64,000 bases of DNA. It comes from Sorangium cellulosum So0157-2. GTDB lineage: Bacteria > Myxococcota_A > Polyangia > Polyangiales > Polyangiaceae. A model generated the notes under the pieces. The model searched no databases, had not been told where the DNA came from, and saw only the letters and a program-made list of their open reading frames with translations. Shown here one piece after another: positions 1-9,249 of the stretch (the stretch's first letter is position 1; each line of letters begins with the position of its first letter). The stretch is from contig NC_021658.1 in NCBI RefSeq assembly GCF_000418325.1, positions 12,690,501 to 12,754,500 on the forward strand. Reading direction: 5' to 3'. Both the position numbers and the translations under genes were made by a program.

Positions 1-1
1 C

Positions 2-1711
2 GAGGCGAACCCGGCGTCGATCGAGCCTGCCGCCGCGACGACGATCGCCGACACGGACGACGACGCCGAGGACGCCGACGCGCTTCGCCAGCACGAGGAG
101 CTCGCGGAATGGGCCAAGAAGCGGCTGCGGGACCAGGGGTTCGAACCTGAGGCAGATTTCTCCCAACAAGGCCCCTCCGAGGACCTCGAGCCCCTCGATG
201 ACTCCGAGGAGGCCCTGGTCCGCCTGGTCGAAGGCAAGGCCCGCGCTGCGGTGCACATGCACGGGGTCGACGTCGGCGCGTTGCTCGCGAAGGCGCGCCA
301 GCACGCCTCGGAGCGCCCGAGCGAGATCACGGTGTCGCAGGTCCGCGAGCGCGCGCGGCAGACGCTGGAGAGCGAGGGCGTCACGCCGGAGAAGACCGAA
401 GAGCTGCTGTCGGGATTGGACTGGCGAGCGCTCGAGGAAGGAACCCGGGCCGACGACGACGCCGATCTCGACGGCGACGACGATGCCTTCGACGAGGCCC
501 CCGCGGCCGCCCACGCCCTGCCCGAGGAGCCAGGCGGGGCCCCCCTGCCAGAGGACGAGGGCTGGGGCGGTGAGCCACCGGGAGACGAGGACTTCAAGCT
601 CGCGGAGGAGCTGGACAAGAGGGCTTCGTTCTCCGAGACGTGGGGCGAGGACGGGCCGCGGCTCGCGCACCTCCTGCCGGCCTCCGCGGCCCTCGACGGC
701 GAAGAGGCTCTGCGGCTTCGGCGCGAGGTGGAGGCCGGGCACAAGGAGGGGCGGAGCTTCGCGGGGTGCGACCTCTCGGGGGCCGATCTCTCCCACCTCG
801 ACCTCGAGGGGATCGACCTCTCGGGCGCCGTCCTCGAGTCGGCCTTCCTCACCGGGAGCATCCTGCGAAGGGCGAACCTCACGGGAGCCGTCCTGGCGCA
901 CGCGAACCTGGTGGGCGCGGATCTCGCGGGGGCCAAGCTCGGTGGGGCCAACCTCGGCGCGGCGTGCCTGCGGGACGTGAAGGCCGGCGGAGGCGTCGAC
1001 TTCGGCGGGGCCGTGCTCGCCAAGGCCGACCTCTGGGGAGCGGACCTGTCCGGCGCCAACCTCTCGGGCGCCGACCTCTCCGAGGCGAACCTCTGCGATG
1101 CGAACCTGGAGGACGTCGTCGCGGAGAAGGCGACGTTCCAGAACGTGGACCTCACGGAGGCGCGCCTCGCGGGCGCGCGGCTCTCGGGGTGCACGTTCAA
1201 CGAGGTGAACGTCACTGAGGTCGACTTCACCGGCGTCGACCTGAGCTCCGCCACCTTCATCGCCGCCGAGGGCGACGGCGCGATCTTCCGAGGCGCCGTG
1301 GCGAAGGACCTCGCGATCGTGAAGGGCTCGTCCTTCGCGGGCGCAGACTTCGGCGGAGCGACGCTCGCCGGCGCGAACCTGATGGGGACGCGCCTCCACG
1401 GCAGCAACTTCGCCGACGCCGACCTGCGCGGCGCGCTGCTCAACGAGGCCGACCTGACCGAGGCGAAGCTCTATCGCGCGAACCTCGCGGAGGCCATGTT
1501 GATGCGAGCCGACCTCACCAGGGCGTCGCTCCACGCCGCGGACCTGAGGGAGAGCGTCATGAACGACGCGTGCGTCCGCGGCGCCAGCTTCGAGAAGGCG
1601 AACCTGTTCGGCGTGTGCGCCGACCGGATGGTCGGAGACGACGACACGAGCTTCGCCGGCGCCAACCTCAAGCGACTCCGGATGATACCGGCCGAGAGGC
1701 AGCATGGATAG
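2..1711 (+). CDS. Pentapeptide-repeat protein (5' end outside window)
   Basis: The reading frame is open from the first bases, so the true start lies upstream. The visible first ~165 residues are acidic and low-complexity. From about position 760 the protein is a long run of A(D/N)LXX pentapeptides (GADLS, GANLT, EANLC), which fold into a right-handed quadrilateral beta-helix. The stop overlaps the ATG of the next gene by 8 bp, so the two are translationally coupled. The following genes (second pentapeptide protein, DUF3540, DUF4150) match accessory modules seen beside type VI secretion spike genes, where the pentapeptide part is often fused behind a DUF2169 domain. That domain would lie outside the window and is not seen. 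Function inferred: structural or adaptor role in effector delivery. The repeat assignment is firm; the role is tentative. Confidence 0.9.
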   Translation, partial: EANPASIEPAAATTIADTDDDAEDADALRQHEELAEWAKKRLRDQGFEPEADFSQQGPSEDLEPLDDSEEALVRLVEGKARAAVHMHGVDVGALLAKARQHASERPSEITVSQVRERARQTLESEGVTPEKTEELLSGLDWRALEEGTRADDDADLDGDDDAFDEAPAAAHALPEEPGGAPLPEDEGWGGEPPGDEDFKLAEELDKRASFSETWGEDGPRLAHLLPASAALDGEEALRLRREVEAGHKEGRSFAGCDLSGADLSHLDLEGIDLSGAVLESAFLTGSILRRANLTGAVLAHANLVGADLAGAKLGGANLGAACLRDVKAGGGVDFGGAVLAKADLWGADLSGANLSGADLSEANLCDANLEDVVAEKATFQNVDLTEARLAGARLSGCTFNEVNVTEVDFTGVDLSSATFIAAEGDGAIFRGAVAKDLAIVKGSSFAGADFGGATLAGANLMGTRLHGSNFADADLRGALLNEADLTEAKLYRANLAEAMLMRADLTRASLHAADLRESVMNDACVRGASFEKANLFGVCADRMVGDDDTSFAGANLKRLRMIPAERQHG

Positions 1712-2795
1712 GGAAGCGCTGCGCGCGCTGATCGAGCAAGGCGAGGTCGTCTCGGAGCTGGACCTGTCGGGCCGCGATCTCTCGGGGATCGACCTCTCCG
1801 GCGGGATCTTCGAAGAGGTCCGCTTCGCGAGCGCCAACCTCGCCGGCGCCAAGGCGCGCGAGGCGATCTTTCACCGCTGCGATTTTTCGGGAGCCAACCT
1901 GGAGGGGCTCGATTTCCACCTCGGCAGCGCCGTGGACTGCACGCTCGCGGGGGCCGCGCTCGCGGGCGCCTCGCTGGTCGGAGCGAGCTTCTCGGGCGTG
2001 GACCTCGAATCGGCCGATCTGACCGGAGCCGATCTCTCGTTGACCGAGATCGCGCGATCCAGCCTGAAGAACACCCGGCTCGTCCGCGCCAACCTGACCG
2101 ACGCCGCCCTGTTTCAGGCCGAGACGGGGGGCGCGGACTTCTCCCAGGCGAACCTGACCAAGGCGGTCCTGTTCCGTCAGGACCTGTCCCAGGCCATCCT
2201 CACGGGCATCACCCTCGTGGAAGCGATCCTCGTCGAGGTGCGGATGGGGCCCAAGGACCTCCGGGGGATGGACCTCAGCGGGACGCAGCTCACGAACGCC
2301 GACCTGCACGGCTGCGATCTCTCCGGGGCCAACCTCACGCGATGCAGCTTCAAGGGCGCCAATCTGATCGGGGCTCGCCTGGATGGGGCCAGCGCCCCTG
2401 CGGCCGTCTTCGTCGAGGCGGCCGTGATGAACGCGAGCTTCACCAAGGCCGACCTGACCCAGACGCTCTTCGTCGATGCGCGCGCGGACGCCGCGAACTT
2501 CTCGGGCGCGCGGCTCGAGATGAGCGTCTGGCACCGGGCGAGCTGCCCGGGCGCCCGCTTCTCCGGGGCCGACCTGAGCCATGCGGACCTCTCCCACGCC
2601 GACGTGTCGTTCGCCGACCTCTCCGACGCGACGCTGTCGCGCGCGCGGCTGCATCGCGTGACGGACAAGGGCACGGTCTGGCCGCTGAGCAAGGCGCTGG
2701 CGCACGGCGACGACCAGGAGCTCAAAGAAGCAGAAGACTGGCAGGCCAACGTTCTCGGGAGGCCCGCCGGCGGTCAACGCACCCCTCACTCATGA
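1704..2795 (+). CDS. Pentapeptide-repeat protein
   Basis: This 363-residue protein is almost entirely pentapeptide repeats (for example SGIDLSGGIF, SGANLEGLDF, TGADLSLTEI) from about residue 18 to 325, with a short charged C-terminus. It begins inside the last codons of the preceding pentapeptide gene and ends 7 bp before the DUF3540 gene, so it belongs to the same operon. The repeats predict a beta-helix rod. Two consecutive genes of this kind suggest a duplicated or two-part fibre in the PAAR/DUF3540 module. No enzymatic motif is visible. Confidence 0.9.
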   Translation: MDREALRALIEQGEVVSELDLSGRDLSGIDLSGGIFEEVRFASANLAGAKAREAIFHRCDFSGANLEGLDFHLGSAVDCTLAGAALAGASLVGASFSGVDLESADLTGADLSLTEIARSSLKNTRLVRANLTDAALFQAETGGADFSQANLTKAVLFRQDLSQAILTGITLVEAILVEVRMGPKDLRGMDLSGTQLTNADLHGCDLSGANLTRCSFKGANLIGARLDGASAPAAVFVEAAVMNASFTKADLTQTLFVDARADAANFSGARLEMSVWHRASCPGARFSGADLSHADLSHADVSFADLSDATLSRARLHRVTDKGTVWPLSKALAHGDDQELKEAEDWQANVLGRPAGGQRTPHS

Positions 2796-2802
2796 GCAAA
2801 CC

Positions 2803-3453
2803 ATGCAGAGCGTAGCAAGGACGAGACAGGTCGAGCGGCAAACCTCCGGCGAACACGGCGCGGTGCTCCGGTTCGACGGCTCCGCGTACATCGTCGAGAC
2901 CGACGATGGCGAGGTCCGCGCGAAGCGCGCGACGAGCTGCCTCCTGGAGCCCGCCACCGGAGACCTGGTGCTCCTGGCCGCCGTGAACGGCGCGCGGTAC
3001 ATCCTCGCCGTCCTCGAGCGGGAGGAAGGCGCGCCCTCGCGCCTCGTCTCCGACGGGGATCTCCAGATCCGCCTGCAGAGCGGCGCGCTGGGCCTCTCGG
3101 CGCCGGACGGCGTGCACGTGCAATCCGGCAAGGACCTCTCGATGGTCGCGTCGACCTTCCGTGTCCAGGCCAAGGAGGGGCACGTCGCGCTGGGGCTGTT
3201 CTCGTTCGTCAGCAAGATGGTCCGCGGCGAGGTCGACCGGGCCAAGCTTGTCGGCCGGAGCCTCGACGCGCACCTCGATCGGCTGATGCAGCGGGTGAAG
3301 CGCTCCTACCGCATCGTGGAGGAGGCCGACCACGTGCGCGCCGATCGCATCGACTACGCGGCCAAGGGCAACCTCGCGATCCACAGCGAGAACGCGAAGA
3401 TCACGGCGTCGCACCTCGTGAAGATCGACGGCGACCAGATCCAGGTAGGGTGA
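2803..3453 (+). CDS. DUF3540 family protein
   Basis: The 216-residue product has the look of the DUF3540 family. An N-terminal beta-rich half (about residues 15-110) contains an OB-like 'GDLVLLAAVNGARYILAVLER' stretch, reminiscent of the gp5/VgrG OB fold. It is followed by repetitive beta-strand segments and an alternating 'AKGNLAIHSENAKITASHLVKIDGDQIQ' needle-like tail. In other bacteria DUF3540 genes sit next to DUF2169, pentapeptide and DUF4150 genes in type VI-associated loci, as here. Inferred role: a small spike or adaptor component. It is 7 bp downstream of the pentapeptide gene and 6 bp upstream of the PAAR-like gene. Confidence 0.75.
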   Translation: MQSVARTRQVERQTSGEHGAVLRFDGSAYIVETDDGEVRAKRATSCLLEPATGDLVLLAAVNGARYILAVLEREEGAPSRLVSDGDLQIRLQSGALGLSAPDGVHVQSGKDLSMVASTFRVQAKEGHVALGLFSFVSKMVRGEVDRAKLVGRSLDAHLDRLMQRVKRSYRIVEEADHVRADRIDYAAKGNLAIHSENAKITASHLVKIDGDQIQVG

Positions 3454-3459
3454 CGAGAG

Positions 3460-3834
3460 ATGTGCTTTGCTAGCACCTCGGGCGGCGGGCTCGACTTCGG
3501 CGCCCCGGATGTCTGCTTGCCGGGCCCCATCCCGTACCCGAACATGGCGTCTCGAACCATGGGGACGTCCGTCGCGTACAAGGTGATCCTGGGGCGCGGC
3601 CCCGCCCATACGCTGGCGACCGTCATTCCCATCTCCATGGGCGATAACCCTGGGATCCTCGGCGGCGTGATCTCCCGTCGCAACATGGGACCTTCGCGGC
3701 GCCTCGTCCCTTATCCCAAGCTGCTCGTGCAGAACAAGCCGGCGGTGCGGCTCGGCGCCACGGGCATTCAGAACCAGATCAACGTGAACGGGACGACCGT
3801 CGCCCCGAGCCAGGTCAAGGTCCTGCTGCTCTGA
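3460..3834 (+). CDS. DUF4150 (PAAR-like) protein
   Basis: This short 124-residue protein begins MCFASTSGGG and contains 'CLPGPIPYPNMA' and 'ISMGDNPGILGGVISRRNMGPSRRLV', the signature layout of DUF4150 PAAR-like proteins. These cap the VgrG/spike tip of contractile injection systems. No C-terminal toxin domain is attached, so if it caps a spike it would recruit effectors non-covalently. A GAGAG ribosome-binding stretch lies just before the ATG, 6 bp after the DUF3540 stop. The family assignment is by motif recognition; linkage to a type VI apparatus is inferred because no tss genes are in view. Confidence 0.8.
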   Translation: MCFASTSGGGLDFGAPDVCLPGPIPYPNMASRTMGTSVAYKVILGRGPAHTLATVIPISMGDNPGILGGVISRRNMGPSRRLVPYPKLLVQNKPAVRLGATGIQNQINVNGTTVAPSQVKVLLL

Positions 3835-3902
3835 CGCCCGCTCGGTCGTCCGCGAGACCACCCCGAACCCCTGCGCTGTTCTGCCCGGTGAGGGACACGA
3901 GC

Positions 3903-4373
3903 ATGGCCATCAACGAGCACGCCCGCATCCGCCTGGCGATCATTCAACAGAAATACGGCAAGCGCCTGGCCCAGGGCGCGAGCGGCGCTGACGCGGCCGA
4001 CCGGCGCGGGCGTTTCAAGAGCGATTTCCGGCGGATCCTGGCCGACATCTTCGTGCCCACGTTCAAGGCCATCGGCGATGAGCTCGCCGCGTCGGGCCAC
4101 GCCTGCCGGATCGAGCATGACGTGGGCGAACAGACCCCGAGCATCGAGCTCCACGTCCTGCTCCGGGGCGTGCCGGCGGACGCCAACAACCTGATCCGCC
4201 TCTTCTACAACGCCGAGGCCGAGGGCGATGGAGAGGTGATCGCCGAGGTCAACGTGCACCAGACGTTGACCGAGCTCACGCGGTTTCGGGTGCTGTCCCG
4301 GATCACCCAGGAGGTGGCGGAGCAGATGTGCGTGGACGCCATCGAGCACATCTTCGCCGTGAACGCCCGCTGA
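3903..4373 (+). CDS. Conserved hypothetical protein, last gene of PAAR-like operon
   Basis: The product of about 156 residues (a GTG 15 bp upstream is an alternative start) is not recognised. It has a basic N-terminus, a helical 'FKSDFRRILADIFVPTFKAIGDELAASGHACRIEHD' segment and a beta-rich middle. The C-terminal helix is 'ITQEVAEQMCVDAIEHIFAVNAR'. No signal peptide or membrane segment is present. It follows the DUF4150 gene by 68 bp in the same direction and may be a chaperone or adaptor of the module, but nothing in the sequence proves this. Confidence 0.6.
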   Translation: MAINEHARIRLAIIQQKYGKRLAQGASGADAADRRGRFKSDFRRILADIFVPTFKAIGDELAASGHACRIEHDVGEQTPSIELHVLLRGVPADANNLIRLFYNAEAEGDGEVIAEVNVHQTLTELTRFRVLSRITQEVAEQMCVDAIEHIFAVNAR

Positions 4374-4453
4374 GCGCTCGGCGGAGGGCCCCCGCCGGCC
4401 GGGCCCTGCTCGACAGCTCATCGCCCGGCGCCCGGCCGTGGTAGAAGCGCCCC

Positions 4454-7400
4454 GTGATCTCGGGGGACAGCGCGGTCGTTTGCCGGCGCTGCGGCGCGGA
4501 CAACTCCCCGTTCAACCCGCGCTGCGCCCGCTGCGGGGCGCCGCTCTCGGCGGAGCCGGCCGCGCGCGCCGAGAGCACCCTGGATCTCTCGTCGAGCGGC
4601 GGGGGCGCGGCCCCCGGCGCACCGCCCGATCCGTTCGCGAGCACGGTCCTGCCGCTGGGCCGGACGGCCCCCGCCGAGGCGGCGCTCCCCGGCGCCGAGG
4701 CGGCGCCCGAGCTGCGCCCGGGCGCGAGGCTCGGCCGGTTCGAGGTGCTCGACCGCCTCGGCCAGGGCGCGATGGGCGTGGTGGTGCGGGCGCGCGATCC
4801 GGTGCTCGGCCGCGACGTCGCGATCAAGGTGCTGGGGCCCGAGGCGCTCGGGCGCTCGGGGACCGCGCAGGCGCGCGCCCGGCTCGTGCGCGAGGCGCAG
4901 GCCATGGCGAGGATCAAGCACCCGAACGTGGTCACGGTGCACGAGGTCCTCACCGAGGGCGCGCAGGTGCTCGTGGTGATGGAGCACGTGGAGGGCCGGA
5001 CGCTGCGCGCGTTCTGCGCGGAGGCGCGGCGCCCGACCGCCGAGCTCGTGGCCGCCTTCCTCCAGGCGGGCGAGGGGCTCGCGGAGGCGCACCGCGCGGG
5101 GCTCGTCCACCGCGATTTCAAGCCCGATAACGTGCTCGTCGGCGAAGACGGCCGCGTGCGCGTGACCGATTTCGGGCTCGTGGGGCTCGCCGGGCGCGAG
5201 GACGCGGCCGAGCCGGCCGAGGCGAGCCCCGCCGCGCCGAGCCCCGCCGCCGCGACCGCCGCGCCGAACCCCGCGGACGCCCTCACGCGCGCGGGCTCGA
5301 TCCTGGGGACGCCGGCGTACATGGCGCCGGAGCAGCACCTCGGGCAGCCCGCGGACGCGCGGGCCGACCAGTTCGCGTTCTGCGTGTCGCTGTGGGAGGC
5401 GCTCGCGGGCGAGCGGCCGTTCGGCGGCGAGACCTACGGCGAGCTCCGCGCGAACGTCGCGGCCGGGCGCGCGCGCGAGCCGCCGCGCGGGGCGATCCCG
5501 GCGTGGATCCGGCGGTGCCTCGGGCGCGGGCTCTCGGCCGACCGCGACGCGCGCTACCCCGACATGGCCGCGCTGCTCGCCGCGCTCAGGCGCGATCCGG
5601 CGGCGGCGCGGCGGCGAGGGCTCGCCGCGGCGACCGGGATCGCGCTCGCCGGCCTCGCGGCGGTCGGGCTCTTTCGGCAGCTGCGCCCAAACGGGATCTG
5701 CGAGGGCGGGGACGCGAGGCTCGCGGGGGTCTGGGACGAGGCGACCAAGGCCAAGGTGCGCGCGGCGTTCGCCGGCACCGGGCGGCCGCACGCGGAGGAC
5801 ACCTACCGCCGCGTGGAGGGCGCGCTCGACGCGCGCGCGCGCGCCTGGGTCGCGATGTACGCGGACTCCTGCGAGGCGACGCGCGTGCGGGGCGAGCAGT
5901 CGGAGCGGCTCCTCGATCTGCGGACCGCGTGCCTCGAGCGGCGCCGCCAGGAGATGACGGCGCTCGCGGCGCTCTTCGCGCGCGGGCCGGACGCCGAGGT
6001 GCTCGATCGATCCGTGCAGGCGTCGCTCGCGCTCCCGGGCCTCGCGGGCTGCGCGGACGCCGGCGCGCTCACCGCGGCGATCCCGCCGCCCGAGGACGCC
6101 GCGGCGCGCGCGCGCGTCGGCGCGCTGCGAGGCCGCCTCGCCGAGGTCCGGGCCCTCGCCGAGGCGGGCAAGTTCGGCGAGGCGCTCGCGCTCGCGCGGC
6201 CGATCGCCGACGAGGCGCGGGCCGTGGGCCACGCCCCGATCGAGGCCGAGGCGCTCCTCGCGCTCGGGCGAGCGCAGCGGGACGCGCACGACACGAAGGC
6301 CGCGGAGGCGACGCTCGGCGAGGCCGCCCGCGCCGCCTCCCGGGCGCGCGACGACGCCGTCGCGGCCGAGGCCTGGACCCAGCTGCTCTACGTGATCGGC
6401 TACCAGGAGGCCCGGCACGAAGGCGCGCTCGCGCTGCGGCTCGCCGCCGAGGGCGCGGTCGAGCGCAACAGCGATCCCGCGGCGCGCGCGCGGCTCTCCA
6501 GCATGCTGGCCCTCGTCCTCAACGAGCAGGGCAAGCACGGCGAGGCCGCGGAGCTCGCCGAGCGCGCCCTCGCCGGCTTGAAGGAGGCCCTCGGCCCGGA
6601 CCACCCCGACGTCGCGATCGCCGAGAGCCGCCTGGGCAACGTCCTCGTCCGCGTCGAGCGGTTCGACGACGCCGAGAGGGCCTTCCAGCGCGCGCGATCC
6701 ATCCAGGAGCGGATCCTGGGCCCCGATCACCCGACCGTCGCGCTCACCTTCAACAGCCTGGGCCGCGTCTACACCGCCCAGAGCCGCAACCGCGAGGCGC
6801 TGCCGTTCATCGAGCGCGCCGTCGCCATCCAGGAGCGGGCGCTCGGCCCCGATCACCCGTTCCTCGCGGCCTCCCTCAACAACCTCGGCAACGCGCTCGT
6901 CATGCTCGGGGAGACCGACCGCGCCCGGAGCGCGCACGAGCGGGCGCTCGCCATCCGCGAGCGGGCGCTCGGCCCCGATCACCCCGACGTGGCGAGCTCC
7001 CACAACAACGTGGGGGCCGTCCTCGAGATGCAGCGGAAGGTCGCCGAGGCGGCGCCCCACTACGCGCGGGCGCTCGCGATCCGCGAGCGGGCGCTCGGCC
7101 CCGATCACTCGAGCCTGGCCTCCACGCTCGCCAACCTGGCGAGCGTGCTCGTCGCGCAGAAGAAGCACGCCGAGGCGCTGCCGCACCTCGATCGCGCCCT
7201 GGCCATCCAGGAGAAGACCGCGGGCCCGGGCTCGATCGGGGTCGCGTCCACGCTCACCGGGATCGCCTCCGCCTACAACGAGATGGGCAAGCCGGCCGAG
7301 GCGCTCCCGCGCGCCGAGCGGGCGCTCGCCATCTACGCGGCGAAGGAGAAGGGCGTGCCGCCCCTCGAGCTCGCGGACACGCGCCTCCACGCGGCCCGGG

Positions 7401-7549
7401 CGCTCTGGGGCGCCGGGCGCGATCGAAAGCGGGCGATCGCCCTCGCGATCCAGGCGCGCGACGCCTACGCGGCCGAGGAGGGGGAGTACGCGAAGCACGC
7501 GCTCGCCGAGGCGAAGGCGTGGCTCGCGGCGCGCGGCAGCGCGCGGTGA
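4454..7549 (+). CDS. Zinc-ribbon Ser/Thr protein kinase with C-terminal TPR array
   Basis: This is a 1,031-residue signalling kinase with a GTG start. Residues 10-28 form a CxxC...CxxC zinc ribbon. The Hanks-type kinase domain spans about 95-380, with glycine loop GQGAMGVV, Lys125, HRDFKPDN (219-226), DFG (239-241) and the APE motif (291-293). An Ala/Pro-rich insertion of ~40 residues sits just after DFG. A hydrophobic segment (about 389-407) anchors it in the membrane. The C-terminal half (about 560-1010) holds kinesin-light-chain-like TPRs with the recurring 'ERALGPDHPDVA' signature. This architecture is abundant in myxobacteria. It is convergent with a sigma-54 activator gene 54 bp away, a plausible but unproven partner. 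Confidence 0.93.
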   Translation: MISGDSAVVCRRCGADNSPFNPRCARCGAPLSAEPAARAESTLDLSSSGGGAAPGAPPDPFASTVLPLGRTAPAEAALPGAEAAPELRPGARLGRFEVLDRLGQGAMGVVVRARDPVLGRDVAIKVLGPEALGRSGTAQARARLVREAQAMARIKHPNVVTVHEVLTEGAQVLVVMEHVEGRTLRAFCAEARRPTAELVAAFLQAGEGLAEAHRAGLVHRDFKPDNVLVGEDGRVRVTDFGLVGLAGREDAAEPAEASPAAPSPAAATAAPNPADALTRAGSILGTPAYMAPEQHLGQPADARADQFAFCVSLWEALAGERPFGGETYGELRANVAAGRAREPPRGAIPAWIRRCLGRGLSADRDARYPDMAALLAALRRDPAAARRRGLAAATGIALAGLAAVGLFRQLRPNGICEGGDARLAGVWDEATKAKVRAAFAGTGRPHAEDTYRRVEGALDARARAWVAMYADSCEATRVRGEQSERLLDLRTACLERRRQEMTALAALFARGPDAEVLDRSVQASLALPGLAGCADAGALTAAIPPPEDAAARARVGALRGRLAEVRALAEAGKFGEALALARPIADEARAVGHAPIEAEALLALGRAQRDAHDTKAAEATLGEAARAASRARDDAVAAEAWTQLLYVIGYQEARHEGALALRLAAEGAVERNSDPAARARLSSMLALVLNEQGKHGEAAELAERALAGLKEALGPDHPDVAIAESRLGNVLVRVERFDDAERAFQRARSIQERILGPDHPTVALTFNSLGRVYTAQSRNREALPFIERAVAIQERALGPDHPFLAASLNNLGNALVMLGETDRARSAHERALAIRERALGPDHPDVASSHNNVGAVLEMQRKVAEAAPHYARALAIRERALGPDHSSLASTLANLASVLVAQKKHAEALPHLDRALAIQEKTAGPGSIGVASTLTGIASAYNEMGKPAEALPRAERALAIYAAKEKGVPPLELADTRLHAARALWGAGRDRKRAIALAIQARDAYAAEEGEYAKHALAEAKAWLAARGSAR

Positions 7550-7590
7550 GGAGCGCGCCGGAGGGGCGGTGAGGAGCGCGCCGGAGGGGC
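7545..7590. repeat. Two tandem copies of a 23-bp unit spanning the kinase stop codon
   Basis: Two perfect copies of a 23-bp unit starting GGTGAGGAGCGCGCC lie end to end. The first contains the TGA stop of the kinase gene and the second duplicates it 23 bp later. They occupy the gap between the two convergent genes. This is most simply a slippage duplication; no terminator-like U-tract is visible. Confidence 0.8.
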
Positions 7591-7602
7591 GGCGCTCGCC
7601 GG

Positions 7603-9159
7603 CTACCCGCCGCCGTCCGCCCGGCGCCTCGCGAGGAGCTTCTGCAGGTAGGTGCGGTTGAGCCCCGACGCGCGCGCCGCCTGCGACACGTTCCCGCCGT
7701 GCCGATCCATCAGCGCCGTGAGGAACGATCGCTCCGCCTCGGCGGCGCCCGCCTCGCGCGCCGCTTCGAGCTCGTCGGCCGAGAGCTTCGAGAAGCGCGG
7801 CGCCGGCGCGGCCCCGGCGGCGGCGGGCCCGGCGGCCGCGGACGCCGTCAGATCGGGCGGGAGCAGATCCACGTCGAGCACCGGCCCCGTCGCCAGGACG
7901 CACGCGCGCTCCACCGCGTGCGCGAGCTCGCGCACGTTGCCCGGGTACGCGTGCTCGCGGAGCGCCCGCTCGGCCCGCGACGTCCACCGGGGCTGCTCGC
8001 CGGGGCGCTTCCAGGAGGCGCGGAGGAAGTGATCGACGAGCAGCGGGATGTCGCCGGCCCGCGCGCGCAGGGGCGGGATCTCGAGCTCGATCACCTTGAG
8101 CCGGAAGTACAGGTCGCGCCGGAACCTCCCGGCCTCGACGAGCGCCGGCAGATCCTGGTGGGTCGCCGCGATCACGCGGACGTCGACCCGCTCGGTCCGG
8201 TCGGATCCGACGCGCTGGATCTCCCCGAACTGGAGGAAGCGGAGGAGCTTCGCCTGCACGTCGGGCGCGATCTCCGCGACCTCGTCGAGGAAGAGCGTCC
8301 CCCCCTGGGCCGACGCGACCCTCCCCACGCGATCGCGATCGGCCCCGGTGAACGCGCCCCTGACGTGGCCGAAGAGCTCCGACTCGAGGACGGTCCCTGG
8401 CAGGGCCGAGGTGTGCAGCGTGACGCAGGGCTTGCCGCGGCGGCGGCTGTTCACGTGGAGCGCGCGGGCGACGAGCTCCTTGCCGGTGCCGGTCTCCCCG
8501 CGGATCAGCACGGTCGCGTCCGCGTCGGCGACCTGCGCGATCGTCTTGAGGAGCGCGATCATCCTCGGGTCCTGCGCGACGATGCCCTGGAAGTCGTGGC
8601 GGGCGAAGAGATCGCGCTCGAGGCTCTGGGTGCGGCGGCGGAGCGCCTCGCGCTCGATCGCCCGCTTCAGGAAGAGCCCCGCGAGGTCGGCGAACTCGGC
8701 GACGAAGCGGAGCGCCTCGTCCCCGGCGCCGCGGGTCCCGTGCTCCACGTAGACGGTGCCGTAGACCTCGCCGCCGTGGGCGAGGGGCACCACGAGCACG
8801 GAGGACGCGCCCGACGCCTCGAGGCTCTCGATGAGCGCGAAGCGCGGCGCGTCGGCCTCCCGGGACAGGCGGACGATCTGCCGCGTCTCGATGGCCTGCC
8901 GCACGAGGCCGCGGCTGAACCTGCGCTCCTCGTCGGAGATCGTCGCCCGATCGAAGCGGACCGCGAATCTCTGCTCGTAGGACCCCCCCTCGCGCACGAC
9001 GATGAAGCCGCGGTCGGCGCCCGTCGCCTCGATCACGAGGCCGAGCAGGAGCTCGGGGGTCCGGACGTCGTCGTCCTCCGAGAGGAGGATCCGCACGATC
9101 TTGAGGAGCGCGGGGTAGAGATCCATGGCGGCAGCGCCAGGGTAGAGCGTGCGGACCAT
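7603..9159 (-). CDS. GAF-domain sigma-54-dependent transcriptional activator
   Basis: This 518-residue NtrC-type activator begins with a GAF sensor (about residues 35-185, 'EATGADRGFIVV...'). The AAA+ domain (about 200-430) has Walker A GETGTGKE, the sigma-54 contact loop GAFTGA and Walker B GGTLFLDE. A C-terminal Fis-type helix-turn-helix ends in 'NVSQAARASGLNRTYLQKLL'. There is no receiver domain, so activity is probably set by a ligand or a partner such as a FHA/kinase pathway. The start may be the ATG used here or an internal ATG 33 bp downstream; neither has a strong ribosome-binding site. It is convergent with the TPR-kinase gene. Confidence 0.92.
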   Translation of the reverse strand: MVRTLYPGAAAMDLYPALLKIVRILLSEDDDVRTPELLLGLVIEATGADRGFIVVREGGSYEQRFAVRFDRATISDEERRFSRGLVRQAIETRQIVRLSREADAPRFALIESLEASGASSVLVVPLAHGGEVYGTVYVEHGTRGAGDEALRFVAEFADLAGLFLKRAIEREALRRRTQSLERDLFARHDFQGIVAQDPRMIALLKTIAQVADADATVLIRGETGTGKELVARALHVNSRRRGKPCVTLHTSALPGTVLESELFGHVRGAFTGADRDRVGRVASAQGGTLFLDEVAEIAPDVQAKLLRFLQFGEIQRVGSDRTERVDVRVIAATHQDLPALVEAGRFRRDLYFRLKVIELEIPPLRARAGDIPLLVDHFLRASWKRPGEQPRWTSRAERALREHAYPGNVRELAHAVERACVLATGPVLDVDLLPPDLTASAAAGPAAAGAAPAPRFSKLSADELEAAREAGAAEAERSFLTALMDRHGGNVSQAARASGLNRTYLQKLLARRRADGGG

Positions 9160-9249
9160 CGCCGCGAGCGCGCGGCGACGAGCGCCCGCGCGGCGGGCGG
9201 ATCGATCCGCCGGGGACGCGGGGACGAGAGGGATGCCGGGGCGGGAGCC

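Noticed and set aside
4418..7987. 1,189-codon minus-strand frame across the TPR-kinase gene
   Set aside because: Arg/Ala/Gly-rich shadow of a gene with clear kinase and TPR motifs on the other strand.
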